64,000 nt of DNA from assembly GCA_022457065.1 (NCBI GenBank), contig JAJGBQ010000002.1, positions 248,001 through 312,000 on the forward strand. Reading direction: 5' to 3'. The notes below the pieces were generated by a model that was not told the origin of the DNA, did no database searches, and saw nothing but the letters and a program-made list of their open reading frames with translations. This DNA comes from Curvularia sp. ZM96. Lineage: Eukaryota; Ascomycota; Dothideomycetes; Pleosporales; Pleosporaceae. Of the stretch, positions 40,386-50,390 are shown piece after piece. Numbering within the stretch: position 1 is the first letter of the stretch; each line of letters begins with the position of its first letter. The position numbers were made by a program, and so were the translations under genes.

Positions 40386-43300
40386 ATGTCGACGCACACT
40401 GTTCGCTCAGATATTATCCTCCAAGGACAGAGCAATTGGGAGCTCTGGATCTTCATCGTCAGACGCATCGCTGAAGCAGGAGACGTTTGGGAATACATTG
40501 ATCCTAACAAACCAGCCAATCCTCTACAAAAGCCTATTCCGCCTACTAGGCCAGCGCCCACTATCAATGCCGACGGATCTCCTGCAACTCTACCATCTCA
40601 ACAAGACTTACTGCAGTACAACCAGGATCGCAGTAGCTACTACAAAGAGATCAAAGAATATAGGCGTCTTAGAGATAAGTTAGGACAAGTAGAAGCACAT
40701 ATCACTAAGACTATACAACAGGAACTGCTATATCATATCAAAGACAAGGCAACAGTCCACGATCAGATCAAGACGCTCCAAGATCTCTTCTCTCCCACTA
40801 CATCCGATATGGAATATCGAGTACAGAAGGACTACGAAGCGGCCAAGATTCTTCATGCTCGACGATCAAATGTTGAAGACTGGTGCAACGAGTTTCTCAC
40901 AGCATACAGTAGAGCAAAACAACTCGATCTGCCAGAAGTACATGGATTCCGAGCACACAAGGATCTTATCCGTGCTATTAAACAAGTTGATGCTGCATAC
41001 GCTGCTAGCGCTTCACTCGATATATTCAAAGCCGAGGAGGACTGGAACTCAGATCGCAGCAAGCCGATACCTCATCAATCTCAGCTCTCTACCGTTCTTG
41101 CAGAATACCTGCGCTATTATCGTACAACCTACTCAAGAAAGGCAAATATTCATGGAGGCACCTTTGGAGCGACGATTAATGGCCAGCCATCTCCGTACAA
41201 CAATAAGAAACGATCAAGAGATGATGCAAACAAGCCAACAAGGCCTTGCCTCTGTGGCGACAGTCACTTCTGGGGTCAATGCCCGTACATCGATACAGCA
41301 CTCCAGCAACGAGGATTCGCCGTAGACCCTGAAAAAGCCAAGAAGATTGCTGACTTTGAGGCTAAGGATAGTCGTGGAGTACTAAACAAGATTCGGGAAA
41401 AGAACCGACGCTTTAAGAAGTATAGGACCAGGGACGGCAGCAAGCATAGCAAAGCGTCAGACTCCGATTCGATAGAAATTGACGCAGGAGACCCACTAGC
41501 TGGTCATTCCCCGCACGAAGCATATGCCGTCTTCTCTTCCGCGTTCAACAACCAGAGAGCGTCTCAACAATGTCCACTCATCCACTCATGGACGTTAGAT
41601 CCAGCCACCGATATTCATATCTGCAACAACCATGCAGAATTTGAGTGGAAAGCTCCAGCAGCTGACGACGATATCGTCCTCGCAGGAGGAACTGAGACGA
41701 AAATCGAGGCATGGGGTGAAGTCAAGCTACCTCTATCAACACCAACTGGTATCAAGAAGACAACGCTTAAGCGCGTAGCTCTGATTCAGTCCTTCTTCAC
41801 GAGCTTAGTCTCACTATCGCGCCTCTCCTCATCAAACATCCACTTCGACTCAGGAAGAAACGTTCTATATAGAGCTGTCAACGATGCTCGAAAAGACGTC
41901 GCGAGCCTTACCCGTTTAGGAGGTCATTGGCTAGTCGTACACCGCACCCAACCTCCGCTAATCCAATCAACTCAACATGCAGCTTTCGCAACCAATCAAC
42001 GCAGGCCTCAATACTCAGCCCAACCACTCAAGCCTCGCGTACTTACCAAGCCTCAACTTCATGTCCTAATGGCACATGCAGGCAGTGATGCTATCGATCG
42101 TCTAGCAGAAAACGTTCGAGGCATCCAGCAACCACCTGCTGGCCTCGCACCACGAACGATCGACTGCGAAGAGTGCTCACAGAATAAGGCTCATCAGATC
42201 ATCTCTCGTCGCATGGGACATGAAATTGGCGCGTCTCGCCCATTCGAGACAGTTGCAATTGACATTATCAAGCTCGACGTTATAGGCTACAATGGACATC
42301 GATATATATTCCACGCCTTTGACCTATACACCAAGTTTAACTTTGTATACTCTATTCCAAAACGCGACAAGGAAACTCTGCTTGAAGTAATCACTCGCCT
42401 AGATCGTACAATTAAACGAGAGTTCAACACTACAGTCACATTCATAATAGCCGATGACGAACGAGGCTATGGGTTAACAGACGACTCAGCGCGAGCATAT
42501 TGTCAGCAGGAAGGAATCAGATTCCAGATCAGAGCTCCACACACAAAAGAGCAGAACGGCTCTGCAGAAAGATCAGGAAAGACTCTGATCGACTCGTCGC
42601 GATCCATGCTGAGCACTTCAAATTTGCCCCTTCACCTTGCCCCAGAGACATATGTCACTGCAGGCTATCTTCTCAATCGCACACCTACGCGATCTCTCAG
42701 CTGGAAAACACCATTTGAGAGGGCATACTATAAGAAGCCCTCAATAGCTCACCTCAAAATCTACGGCTGCCGAGCATACGCACTGCGCACTCAAATACCG
42801 CGAGGTGACAAGCTCACTCCTCGTGCTCTAATAGGCTATCTCGTTGGCTACGACGCTTCGAATATATACAGAATCTGGATACCAAAAGCAAAGAGTAGAG
42901 CGCATCAGGGAAAAGTGATCCGAACACGCGACGTAACGTTCAGAGAGGACATGTCCTACCAAGCACATGACAGTCGAGATCCCTTTCTACTAGGCGAAGA
43001 GGTGGCAGAAATTATACATACAATCCATATGCCACCGCTGCAGGACCCAGAAGAATCTTCAGAAGAAGAGGATGAAAGTACTGCAATAGCAGCCAGTCAG
43101 GATATACCGACCTCGTCTATGCAAAGCTCGGAAAAACCCCATAAGGATCACGACCTAGGACACCAATCTCTGCCCACACCAGCTGTAACAGCTACTCCCG
43201 ATCTAGATCACGAGACTGCCTCTTCAGATACAATCAACCGCAGCTCTACACCTACTCAAGAAACACAGCCATCAACCCGCACATCAAGAAAACGGAAGCG

Positions 43301-45131
43301 ACGGGACTCAATAGAACGATCTGTTGACACAAACGCTGCAGCAAATCGCGAGCTTATTGACAGTAATCTACGCCAGTCACACATACTACCAGAAGGATCA
43401 TCAAGGTCTAGAAAGCCTACACGCAAAAGCAGCAGCTTTTTTGTCAGCAAATACTGGTCCACGTTCGTAGCAGCATCTGTCACAGCTCCTAGAACACGAT
43501 TTCACCATTCAACATTACCTCCTGAGCCACGTTTCTATCAGGACGTTATGAAACTCCCTGCCGTACATAAGCAAGGCTTTGTAGCAGCAATGCAACGGGA
43601 GATCTCTAACGTCAAGCGCAAGGATACCTATAGAACTATCTCCTGGAAGGATTTCAACGCTGAAGATAACGAAGTCCTACCGATGATCTGGGTGTTCAAA
43701 TACAAGCTTGATAGTGAAGGATACTTAGTCAAATACAAAGCTAGAATCTGTGTCCGAGGCGATCTTCAAGCTACAGCCGAAGATACATACGCTGCAACTC
43801 TAGCTACACGCATCTTTCGAGGACTTATGGCTATCGCAGCCTACTTCAACCTTGAGATACGGCAATATGACGCAGTTAACGCGTTTACAAATGCTCAGCT
43901 GAATACGCCTGTCTACTGTCACCCGCCAGAAGGCTTCTCAGATGCTGATCACTTATGGGAACTACGTAGAGCTCTCTATGGTCTCAAGGCCTCACCACTG
44001 CTGTGGTACAAAGAGCTTACAAAGACGCTTAAAGAACTTGATCTACAAGAAGTCAAAGAGGCACCCTGCCTTTGGCGAAATGAAAAGCTGATTGTTTTCT
44101 TCTACGTCGACGATATTGTTACTCTCGCTCGTCCGGCTCACACAGCAGCACTTGACGACTTTGAGCGCAAACTACTACGTCAATATGAGATCCGATCGCT
44201 TGGAGAACTATCCACTTTCTGTGGAATACAAACACACCGCGATAGATCCACAGGGTCAATCTGGCTATCACAGTCAGCTTACCTCGACAAGCTCAGCGAC
44301 AAATATCCATCGCCAAAGTCGTTTAAACGGCCTCCAGCTACTCCTCTTCCTCTCGAGGAACTACTCCCTTCAGACCAGCCAAGAAATGACGCAAATATAC
44401 ACAGATATGCACAGCTAGTCGGATCAATCGGCTACGTTGCAACCGCTACACGACCTGACGTTTCAAAAGCACATTCAAAGTTGGCCGAATTTCTCACCAA
44501 TCCTTCACAACAGCATATCAACGCTGCCTATCAAACTCTTAGCTATCTATACTCGACGAAGGACCGAGCGTTGTATTATGATGCTTCCATCTCTACTGAC
44601 ACAGCACATATCGAAGATCATGAAGAACCAGACTTCTATGGTGCTACAGATGCCTCGTACGCCGACCACAAGGCCACAAGGAAAAGCTCGCAAGGCTACA
44701 TCTTCTTCTTGTTTGGCGGCCCGATCGACTGGAAGGCGACACTGCAACGATGTGTCACGAAATCAACCACTGAAGCTGAACTGATCGCTGCCTCGTCTGC
44801 AGGCACAGAGCTGCTATGGTGGTGGAGACTGTTTAAGGATATTGAATTTGATCCAGGAAATGAGCAGATACTGTACTGCGACAACCAACAGACAATACGG
44901 CTGATTACAGCAGCTACACCACGACTCAAGACGTCGCTTAGGCACGTCGACATACACCATCACTGGCTCCGTCAAGAAGCACAAACTCACAACTTCAACC
45001 TCACGTACATACCAACCAGCGTTCAACCCGCTGATGGACTTACTAAACTACTACCTCGCCAGAGGCACGAAAATTGGGTATCACTTTTACATTTCAATAC
45101 ATTTCCTACTATACAAGCTATAGCTACATAG
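40386..45131 (+). CDS. copia Gag-Pol polyprotein
   Basis: One frame of 1581 aa with the copia order Gag, protease, integrase, reverse transcriptase, RNase H. Gag ends in a zinc-knuckle-like CLCGDSHFWGQC. The protease site reads LDPATDIHIC, with the usual DSG changed to DPA. Pre-integrase HHCC region: MAHAGSDAID ... CEECSQNKAH. Integrase: VAIDIIKLD, IIADDERG and KEQNGSAERSGKTL give the D, D, E triad. Reverse transcriptase: YDAVNAFTNAQL and FFYVDDIVTL. RNase H: ATDASYADHKATRKSSQGY and STTEAELIAAS, then YCDNQQTI. No stop or frameshift. Likely capable of transposition unless the protease change is disabling. Confidence 0.95.
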   Translation: MSTHTVRSDIILQGQSNWELWIFIVRRIAEAGDVWEYIDPNKPANPLQKPIPPTRPAPTINADGSPATLPSQQDLLQYNQDRSSYYKEIKEYRRLRDKLGQVEAHITKTIQQELLYHIKDKATVHDQIKTLQDLFSPTTSDMEYRVQKDYEAAKILHARRSNVEDWCNEFLTAYSRAKQLDLPEVHGFRAHKDLIRAIKQVDAAYAASASLDIFKAEEDWNSDRSKPIPHQSQLSTVLAEYLRYYRTTYSRKANIHGGTFGATINGQPSPYNNKKRSRDDANKPTRPCLCGDSHFWGQCPYIDTALQQRGFAVDPEKAKKIADFEAKDSRGVLNKIREKNRRFKKYRTRDGSKHSKASDSDSIEIDAGDPLAGHSPHEAYAVFSSAFNNQRASQQCPLIHSWTLDPATDIHICNNHAEFEWKAPAADDDIVLAGGTETKIEAWGEVKLPLSTPTGIKKTTLKRVALIQSFFTSLVSLSRLSSSNIHFDSGRNVLYRAVNDARKDVASLTRLGGHWLVVHRTQPPLIQSTQHAAFATNQRRPQYSAQPLKPRVLTKPQLHVLMAHAGSDAIDRLAENVRGIQQPPAGLAPRTIDCEECSQNKAHQIISRRMGHEIGASRPFETVAIDIIKLDVIGYNGHRYIFHAFDLYTKFNFVYSIPKRDKETLLEVITRLDRTIKREFNTTVTFIIADDERGYGLTDDSARAYCQQEGIRFQIRAPHTKEQNGSAERSGKTLIDSSRSMLSTSNLPLHLAPETYVTAGYLLNRTPTRSLSWKTPFERAYYKKPSIAHLKIYGCRAYALRTQIPRGDKLTPRALIGYLVGYDASNIYRIWIPKAKSRAHQGKVIRTRDVTFREDMSYQAHDSRDPFLLGEEVAEIIHTIHMPPLQDPEESSEEEDESTAIAASQDIPTSSMQSSEKPHKDHDLGHQSLPTPAVTATPDLDHETASSDTINRSSTPTQETQPSTRTSRKRKRRDSIERSVDTNAAANRELIDSNLRQSHILPEGSSRSRKPTRKSSSFFVSKYWSTFVAASVTAPRTRFHHSTLPPEPRFYQDVMKLPAVHKQGFVAAMQREISNVKRKDTYRTISWKDFNAEDNEVLPMIWVFKYKLDSEGYLVKYKARICVRGDLQATAEDTYAATLATRIFRGLMAIAAYFNLEIRQYDAVNAFTNAQLNTPVYCHPPEGFSDADHLWELRRALYGLKASPLLWYKELTKTLKELDLQEVKEAPCLWRNEKLIVFFYVDDIVTLARPAHTAALDDFERKLLRQYEIRSLGELSTFCGIQTHRDRSTGSIWLSQSAYLDKLSDKYPSPKSFKRPPATPLPLEELLPSDQPRNDANIHRYAQLVGSIGYVATATRPDVSKAHSKLAEFLTNPSQQHINAAYQTLSYLYSTKDRALYYDASISTDTAHIEDHEEPDFYGATDASYADHKATRKSSQGYIFFLFGGPIDWKATLQRCVTKSTTEAELIAASSAGTELLWWWRLFKDIEFDPGNEQILYCDNQQTIRLITAATPRLKTSLRHVDIHHHWLRQEAQTHNFNLTYIPTSVQPADGLTKLLPRQRHENWVSLLHFNTFPTIQAIAT

Positions 45132-45481
45132 TGCGGTACTCTTCCTGGTTTTTCCTATATGGTTTTTACAGGTTTAACGAGGCTGTACGTTCACAAAGCT
45201 TATAAAGCTCTTTCTTTCGCATCAAGGGACACTACCAAACTCTATACAGAACAAGAAGCAGTCAGGACCTCAGTGCTAGCTCTAGGAGACGTCCGACTAC
45301 TGGGGACGCCCATAGTACAGAGCGAGGTCCATCAACACCGCGACGGCGGACGATCCCCACCTGGCACTGCTCCAATTCAAGCGGCTACCCACCGCACTCG
45401 TGCAAGCAGCCCTACTCTACAGAGCAGGGGGTGGCCTATGATCACATCAGCTTCAACATGCGTTCGAATCTGAGGGAGGTG
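45132..45481. other. copia 3' untranslated region
   Basis: Between the polyprotein stop and the right LTR; a 104-aa open frame here has no recognisable content. Confidence 0.6.
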
Positions 45482-45608
45482 TGTAAGCCCAGAAGTACCA
45501 TGTATGGTCACGTGGTTACTCACTGACTAATAACACTGTATTTAAACTTGCTCCTATCATGATACACACAATAATACACAATACTTCCTACAACCTCAAC
45601 TGCTTACA
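45482..45608 (+). repeat. 3' LTR of the copia element
   Basis: Identical to the 5' LTR over all 127 bp; followed by the target duplication TTATC. Confidence 0.95.
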
Positions 45609-45865
45609 TTATCGATAGCATCAAGATACCGCTCAAGAGCGAAATCTTGAGACTCGTTAAGCCGGTACAAAGCAGGTGGCTTAGCGCGATCACAGCGATT
45701 CGGAAGTCCAAGATAGGCGCGTCGCAGGCGCTGATATGGCAAGTTGTGGGTAGTTGCATAGCTTTTAATGTTAGGTTGATGGAGTAGGCGTAACGCTTCG
45801 GCGTGCTTTTGCAACGCCACCACCTCTTCTTTATATACAGACTTTCTCTTATTGACCTTAGGCAT
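45609..45865 (-). pseudogene. pogo-type transposase, N-terminal part
   Basis: Encodes the start of the transposase up to the copia insertion. It begins MPKVNKRKSVYKEEV and contains a psq-type helix-turn-helix segment (IKSYATTHNLPYQRLRRAYL). Codons run to ...LDAIDN, then directly into the right LTR; the frame continues at 40196 in the C-terminal part. Confidence 0.88.
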
Positions 45866-45946
45866 GGTAAAAACGATATGCGTAGTTAAGTTTATTTAAT
45901 TATGCGTTGTTGTAGTAGATGTATGTACTAAAAGCTACGTGTTATC

Positions 45947-46037
45947 ATTGAGGTGATCATTATCGTTGAGGTGATAGGCCCGTGCGGAGCACGGGCAATT
46001 TCATTGAAATTCTGCTACAGCAGCCGTTGGGCCCGAG
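45947..46037 (-). repeat. right TIR of the pogo-type element, with hairpin
   Basis: Inverted copy of 37960-38050, next to TA at 46038-46039. Confidence 0.92.
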
Positions 46038-46258
46038 TAACTTATCTAGGGTCACGAATGTTACTATAGGTATGGAAAGTCATCGCCAGCCTTCTAGCGA
46101 CTGTCGCACGCTTGTTCATGCCTGATTGCCACCCTGGTCGATACCTGAGATCGAAGCAGCTTCCTATTGCGGGCGAGGAATTGACCCAGTTCTTGAAATA
46201 TGGGTAGTGTGTAATCTATTCTAAGCTAAGAAGCTGACTACTTAGTGGCTTTGTAGGC

Positions 46259-46981
46259 TTATACACTCAATATTTCCATTGCGTTCACGAGCCGCCCGCT
46301 CCGCTCGTATAGCGCTGCAACTTGTAGCGCTAGTGTGACTACGTCGGAGCGAATCTTGCTAAGCTGGGTCTGATCTGACCAAATGGCCTCTAATATCTCT
46401 ATTGCGTCGTCTGGCAGACCGCTCTGCTCATATAGCGCTGCAACTTGTAGCGCTAGTGTGACTACGTCGGAGCGAATCTTGCTAGGTTGGGTCTGATCTG
46501 GCCAGATGGCCTCTAATATCTCTATTGCGTCCTCTTGCTGACCGCTCTGCTCATATAGCGCTGCAAGTTGTAGCGCTGGTCCGACGACATCGCGGTGGAT
46601 GTAGCCACCCTTGGTCCGATACCGCCAGATGGTCTCCATTATCTCTATGGCATTCTTTTGTTGATTATCTTCTGCCAGTGCAAAAGCAAGATTTGCACCA
46701 AGAGCGATTGCTTCTCTGGGCCTCTGAGGAAGAACGGTTTCGAAGAGAATAATTGTAGACGTGGGCCTTTCTATCACATGATCATACATCCATTGGCTTG
46801 CGTAGTCGAATTCCCAGGCCTCTTCCGCCAGAAATTGGGAAAAAAGGGTACGGCGTTCGTTCCTTTCCATGCCGCACTTGAGTCTCATCTCTTTGCTGGT
46901 GAGGCGAAGATTGGCGTAGTCCTTTCGAAAGTGGAGGCATCGGCAGATATATACAATAAGCTCAGGTGGAATTTGATTCAT
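46259..46981 (-). CDS. F-box-like protein with TPR-type repeats
   Basis: A single exon encodes 240 aa. The N-terminus (MNQIPPELIVYICRCLHF) looks like an F-box, which would bind Skp1 in an SCF ubiquitin ligase. The rest consists of TPR-like units of about 42 aa: LALQVAALYEQSGLPDDAIE is repeated with few changes, preceded by a more diverged unit. Two units are nearly identical, including DQTQ(P/L)SKIRSDVVTLA, suggesting recent duplication. The F-box assignment rests on a short motif. The frame ends right after a TPR helix, so the gene could be truncated relative to longer relatives. Confidence 0.65.
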   Translation of the reverse strand: MNQIPPELIVYICRCLHFRKDYANLRLTSKEMRLKCGMERNERRTLFSQFLAEEAWEFDYASQWMYDHVIERPTSTIILFETVLPQRPREAIALGANLAFALAEDNQQKNAIEIMETIWRYRTKGGYIHRDVVGPALQLAALYEQSGQQEDAIEILEAIWPDQTQPSKIRSDVVTLALQVAALYEQSGLPDDAIEILEAIWSDQTQLSKIRSDVVTLALQVAALYERSGRLVNAMEILSV

Positions 46982-47471
46982 GACTTGTAAAAAGGATCTG
47001 GCACTCAGATGCTGGAGTGGGAAGCGTTAGGGTTATAGGTTACATACTAGTCATCTGATTGCTTTGTGGTATCTTCGTGCTGTTCAAAAAAGGCTGGTAT
47101 TCCATAAGGTACATCGGTATTTTGGTCCATAAATAGACATGCTGAATGTTCAATGTTTGCAACGTCGTGATCGCTATCTTCCCTACAAATAGTAATGTGA
47201 TGGCAATTACTTTGCAGCTTATGCTCCGTTATCAGCTTATTGCGGCTTAGTGTATCTACGGCTATACTAAATATAAGCTGATTCCTTTAAAGCGTACTAG
47301 TCGTTTCTGGTACGTAAGAATCTGAACTCCTCGCTAATGATTGATTATCCTTAGAAACAAAATATGTATCAAAGGTGTGCAGTGAGTTATAAGACATTGT
47401 TTTTGTTCCAAGTCGTACATGCAACGCAGGAACCTTGAGGACTCAGAGTCAGATTTGTCAAGGACCAAGAC
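46982..47471. other. intergenic between divergent F-box/TPR and ankyrin genes
   Basis: No supported coding region. It separates the starts of two divergently transcribed genes and probably holds both promoters. Confidence 0.5.
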
Positions 47472-48878
47472 ATGCAAACCCATTCTACTCTCAGTTCAGC
47501 TATAGCTGAGGGAGATATAAAAAACATACGGCGGATAATCAACAAAGAGCGCATCACCCCCGAGGCTGCTGTAGACGGGCAGTCACTTGTACACATAGCA
47601 TGTCTCTGGAGCCATAACAAAGCAGTGGTTTTACTTCTCTCTAAAGGCTTCAGGGCCGACCTCAAAGATCTCAATAACCGTACCGCGCTTCACGAAGCCG
47701 CTTCTCGCGGCCACGTCAAAACCATCAGGCGTCTATTGGATAAAGGCGCAGCAATCAATGCAAAAGACGACCTTGGTTGGACCCCACTTCATGAAGCTGC
47801 TGCTGGCGGCAAGACAAGGGCAGTTAGCCTGCTTGTTGAGAGGGGGGCCGACATGACTGTGAAGGACAATCATGGTTGCACCGCGCTCCACAAGGCAGCT
47901 ACTAGCGGCAGCGTCGATTCGGTTCGTTTTCTATGCCAAAAAGGAATGTACGTTGATACAACAGATAGAAGATGTCGTACTGCTCTACACGATGCAGCTG
48001 CTCGCGGTCACGTGAAAATCATCGGTTGTCTTTTGGACAATGGGGCATACATTCATGCAAACGACGATTTTGGTCGGATTCCACTTCACATAGCAGCTGC
48101 CCACGGAAAAAAAAAAGCCATTGTCCTACTTGTTAACAAAGGGGTCCACATCAATGCACAAAACAACTTAGGCAACACCGCTCTTCATGAAGCTGCCTAT
48201 GAAGGGCAATTCGTATTTGGCGTGCTATCCAAGAAGGGAGCATGCATGAATGCGAAAAATATCTCAGGTTTGACTCCACTTCATGTAGCAGCAGCTTGTG
48301 GTGACGTGAATGTCGTCAACTCTCTAATTAATGGAGGCGCAAGCATCAACGCAAAGGACAACAAAGGCAACACGGCAATTCACGACGCAGTTGCCCGTGG
48401 CGACGTAGAAATTCTCAGTTGTCTTCTGAGCCAAGGAGAAAGAGTTGATGCAAGGGACAAAAGAAGCCGTACAGCGTTCCACAGAACAGCCTCTTGCGAA
48501 GAGAGGGTCACTATATGTCGTCGTATCAGCCAAAGAGCTGGGTGGGTCGACTCTAGCAAGCTGATAGAGTATTTTTCGAAGCTTCCTACAGAGTTACAAT
48601 TACTAGTTGTGGAGCGATTCGGACCCAAGGCAAGATTGCGCGATTTTCTAGAATATGAGAAGATCTTCAAGTACAAGAAGAGATGCGCGGAGCTAGCGGC
48701 TACAGAAATGGTGGGGGTGGAAGAGGCATGGTTACACTGGTTGAAGGCGCAAGCGGAGGGGGTAGCGCTTTGTTTCTTCTCTGGCAGGCAAGAACAAGTA
48801 GAGTTCCTAGTAAAGCATATGAGAGGTGTGTTACATAGCACAGGCTCTTTCATTGCTAGGATGCTGACCTTGCGCTAG
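47472..48878 (+). CDS. ankyrin repeat protein with C-terminal F-box-like motif
   Basis: A single exon encodes 468 aa. About ten ankyrin units fill residues 1-350, with typical words such as TALHEAASRGHVKTIRRLLD, TPLHEAAAGGK and TPLHVAAACGDVNVV. Unlike the ankyrin arrays at 32.1-33.0 kb, the units are diverged, so this array is old or not homogenised. The C-terminal part contains KLPTELQLLVVERFGP, an F-box-like motif, followed by a helical tail. It may be a substrate adaptor or scaffold; no enzymatic domain. The next open frame begins a few bases downstream after a possible acceptor (TTTTGCAG), so an additional exon is possible. Confidence 0.75.
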   Translation: MQTHSTLSSAIAEGDIKNIRRIINKERITPEAAVDGQSLVHIACLWSHNKAVVLLLSKGFRADLKDLNNRTALHEAASRGHVKTIRRLLDKGAAINAKDDLGWTPLHEAAAGGKTRAVSLLVERGADMTVKDNHGCTALHKAATSGSVDSVRFLCQKGMYVDTTDRRCRTALHDAAARGHVKIIGCLLDNGAYIHANDDFGRIPLHIAAAHGKKKAIVLLVNKGVHINAQNNLGNTALHEAAYEGQFVFGVLSKKGACMNAKNISGLTPLHVAAACGDVNVVNSLINGGASINAKDNKGNTAIHDAVARGDVEILSCLLSQGERVDARDKRSRTAFHRTASCEERVTICRRISQRAGWVDSSKLIEYFSKLPTELQLLVVERFGPKARLRDFLEYEKIFKYKKRCAELAATEMVGVEEAWLHWLKAQAEGVALCFFSGRQEQVEFLVKHMRGVLHSTGSFIARMLTLR

Positions 48879-48880
48879 TT

Positions 48881-49444
48881 TTGCAGAGACTCACGATCTC
48901 CGTCGGTGTTGTGTTTCACAACGGAGTAGTACATGGATATCTTGTGAAAGAAACTGGTAATATACCAGTATGCCCTAACAATATTCTATTTCATCGCGAA
49001 TGCCGCATTGGAGTTGTTAAATCTAAGAAGGACGTACCACGATCGTACCTGGTGGTACAGGCCTATGGTGCTTTGGGTCCCAAGAACCGATTTGCTGCGG
49101 TTGGTGCGCTGACCAAGGAAACCTTGAAAAGAACTTTTGGGCCCGCTCTTCAGTTGGTGCGTTTGAACAGGTGCGACCTGGTGGATAGATTTGCGGCAAT
49201 CAGGCTTGCACATGGAGGTTGGGTTTCGGAGTTTTGTTGTTGCATTGGGAACATTGGCGCTGAGTCTGTTTGTTTGCCTTGTCTTGAGTATCATCCTGCT
49301 GTTCAAGACTTTATCTTGGTCATTCAGCCCGCTGATCTTCTCTGGAATTGTGTTGCACAATTCATTACAGGAACCACAGATGCTGTAGATAGTGTCACTC
49401 ATGTTCGTGCTGATCGTATGCCGATATTCAAATGTCAAACTTGA
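48881..49444 (+). CDS. 187-codon open frame, unknown
   Basis: The frame is open from 48881 to 49444 but its first ATG codon lies inside it; it follows the ankyrin gene directly and could be a further exon of it, or chance. There is also an open frame on the opposite strand (49438-48986), and I cannot tell which, if either, is real. Cysteine-rich part: EFCCCIGNIGAESVCLPCLE. No family recognised. Confidence 0.25.
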   Translation: MQRLTISVGVVFHNGVVHGYLVKETGNIPVCPNNILFHRECRIGVVKSKKDVPRSYLVVQAYGALGPKNRFAAVGALTKETLKRTFGPALQLVRLNRCDLVDRFAAIRLAHGGWVSEFCCCIGNIGAESVCLPCLEYHPAVQDFILVIQPADLLWNCVAQFITGTTDAVDSVTHVRADRMPIFKCQT

Positions 49445-49769
49445 AGCTATGTTAAGTAATAATTATAATCACTATGGAATCAAAGAAAAACCCCATGAGG
49501 GCCTGTCGCCTATTGATATTGACTTCTGGGTCATGCAGGATGCTTTGTTGCTCTGTTGCGCCAAGAGTTACAAACCACAGAGCACGGCATGTGACTGTGC
49601 CACGGTAGGGCGGATTGCTGCACAACGAGCCAAGCCGCATCCCTCAAAGTTCTTACTGGCCCGTGTGAATCGCCAACTTTAGTGAGTAATCATCTGGCCA
49701 GCTTTTTGAGCGGAATGTAATTTTTTCGCAAACGCGGACACTCAGACAGTTATATCATATCCCACCCAG

Positions 49770-50390
49770 CTACCTCTTTGAAATCTTATGTGGAACAAGA
49801 AAACATTTGTAGACTATATACAATGTCGAGAACACTAGAAGGCATCCACATATTACTGAACATGTGCCAATTGCGGGTTGCGACCAGTGTCCCTCTCGTG
49901 CGGTATAGACGTTGAGGAAGACTGTGGTTAGTCCAGTCAAGGAATTTAGAAACCCTGGGCTTTGATTAGTTAGTACAATTGAAAAGAATGAAGACAGACA
50001 GATTGACGCAGTTGGAACATACAGAAACAACTTATCTGCGAGCCATAAGTACTGTCGCCGGCGCTGGCGCCAAAGCCAGCAGACTCCAGCTATTCCCAGC
50101 ACAAAGAAGAAGACCGCCACTGCAAGCAAGGGAACATTTTGGATCGTGCGCTGAACCACTCTTCCCGGTACGCTGCTGCTAAGCGACGAAGTATTCTGAA
50201 GAGAGGTGAAGGTACCAGGAAATACAACAAAACCAGCTAGTAAAGTCCACAAGGAAATGGTAGCTAGTATGTTGAACATCTCCGGAGTGTTATACGACTC
50301 AACTATAAGGTCATCGTATTTGGTACTTTCTCTGATCTTTCTAGGTGCCGCATTGTGATTAGCAGGTGCAGCTTTGTTCTGCTGGTCCAT
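49770..50390 (-). CDS. four-span integral membrane protein, unknown
   Basis: A single exon encodes 206 aa. The first 40 residues are hydrophilic (MDQQNKAAPANHNAAPRKIR). Four hydrophobic segments follow: around MFNILATISLWTLLAGFVVF, VPLLAVAVFFFVLGIAGVCW, LFLYVPTASICLSSFFSIVL and IGTCSVICGCLLVFSTLYIV. The third and fourth are separated by an exposed loop. The ends are basic (HKISKR), so both termini probably face the cytosol. No named family is recognised. Start is the first ATG with the conserved-looking polar head. Confidence 0.65.
   Translation of the reverse strand: MDQQNKAAPANHNAAPRKIRESTKYDDLIVESYNTPEMFNILATISLWTLLAGFVVFPGTFTSLQNTSSLSSSVPGRVVQRTIQNVPLLAVAVFFFVLGIAGVCWLWRQRRRQYLWLADKLFLYVPTASICLSSFFSIVLTNQSPGFLNSLTGLTTVFLNVYTAREGHWSQPAIGTCSVICGCLLVFSTLYIVYKCFLVPHKISKR

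Larger units (their letters stand above)
40197..45608 (+). mobile_element. Ty1/copia retrotransposon with 127-bp LTRs (5412 bp)
   Basis: Identical 127-bp LTRs (TGTAAG...TTACA), a 5-bp target duplication TTATC, a primer binding site directly after the left LTR, a single long polyprotein frame and a purine-rich GAGGGAGGTG stretch just before the right LTR. Identical LTRs mean a very recent insertion. It interrupts the transposase of the surrounding pogo-type element. Confidence 0.95.
37960..46037 (-). mobile_element. pogo-type DNA transposon, split by a copia insertion
   Basis: Perfect inverted repeats of about 90 bp (37960-38050; 45947-46037) start CTCGGGCCCAACGGCTG and are each next to TA (37958-37959; 46038-46039). 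Each arm contains a perfect hairpin GCCCGTGC-TCC-GCACGGGC. The transposase is on the minus strand, N-terminal part near the right arm, and is interrupted by the copia element at 40197-45608. Without that insertion the element would be about 2.66 kb. Perfect arms argue for recent activity of the family. Confidence 0.9.

Noticed and set aside
48986..49438. 150-codon minus-strand open frame opposite the 48.9-49.4 kb frame
   Set aside because: No recognised content and no better support than the plus-strand alternative.
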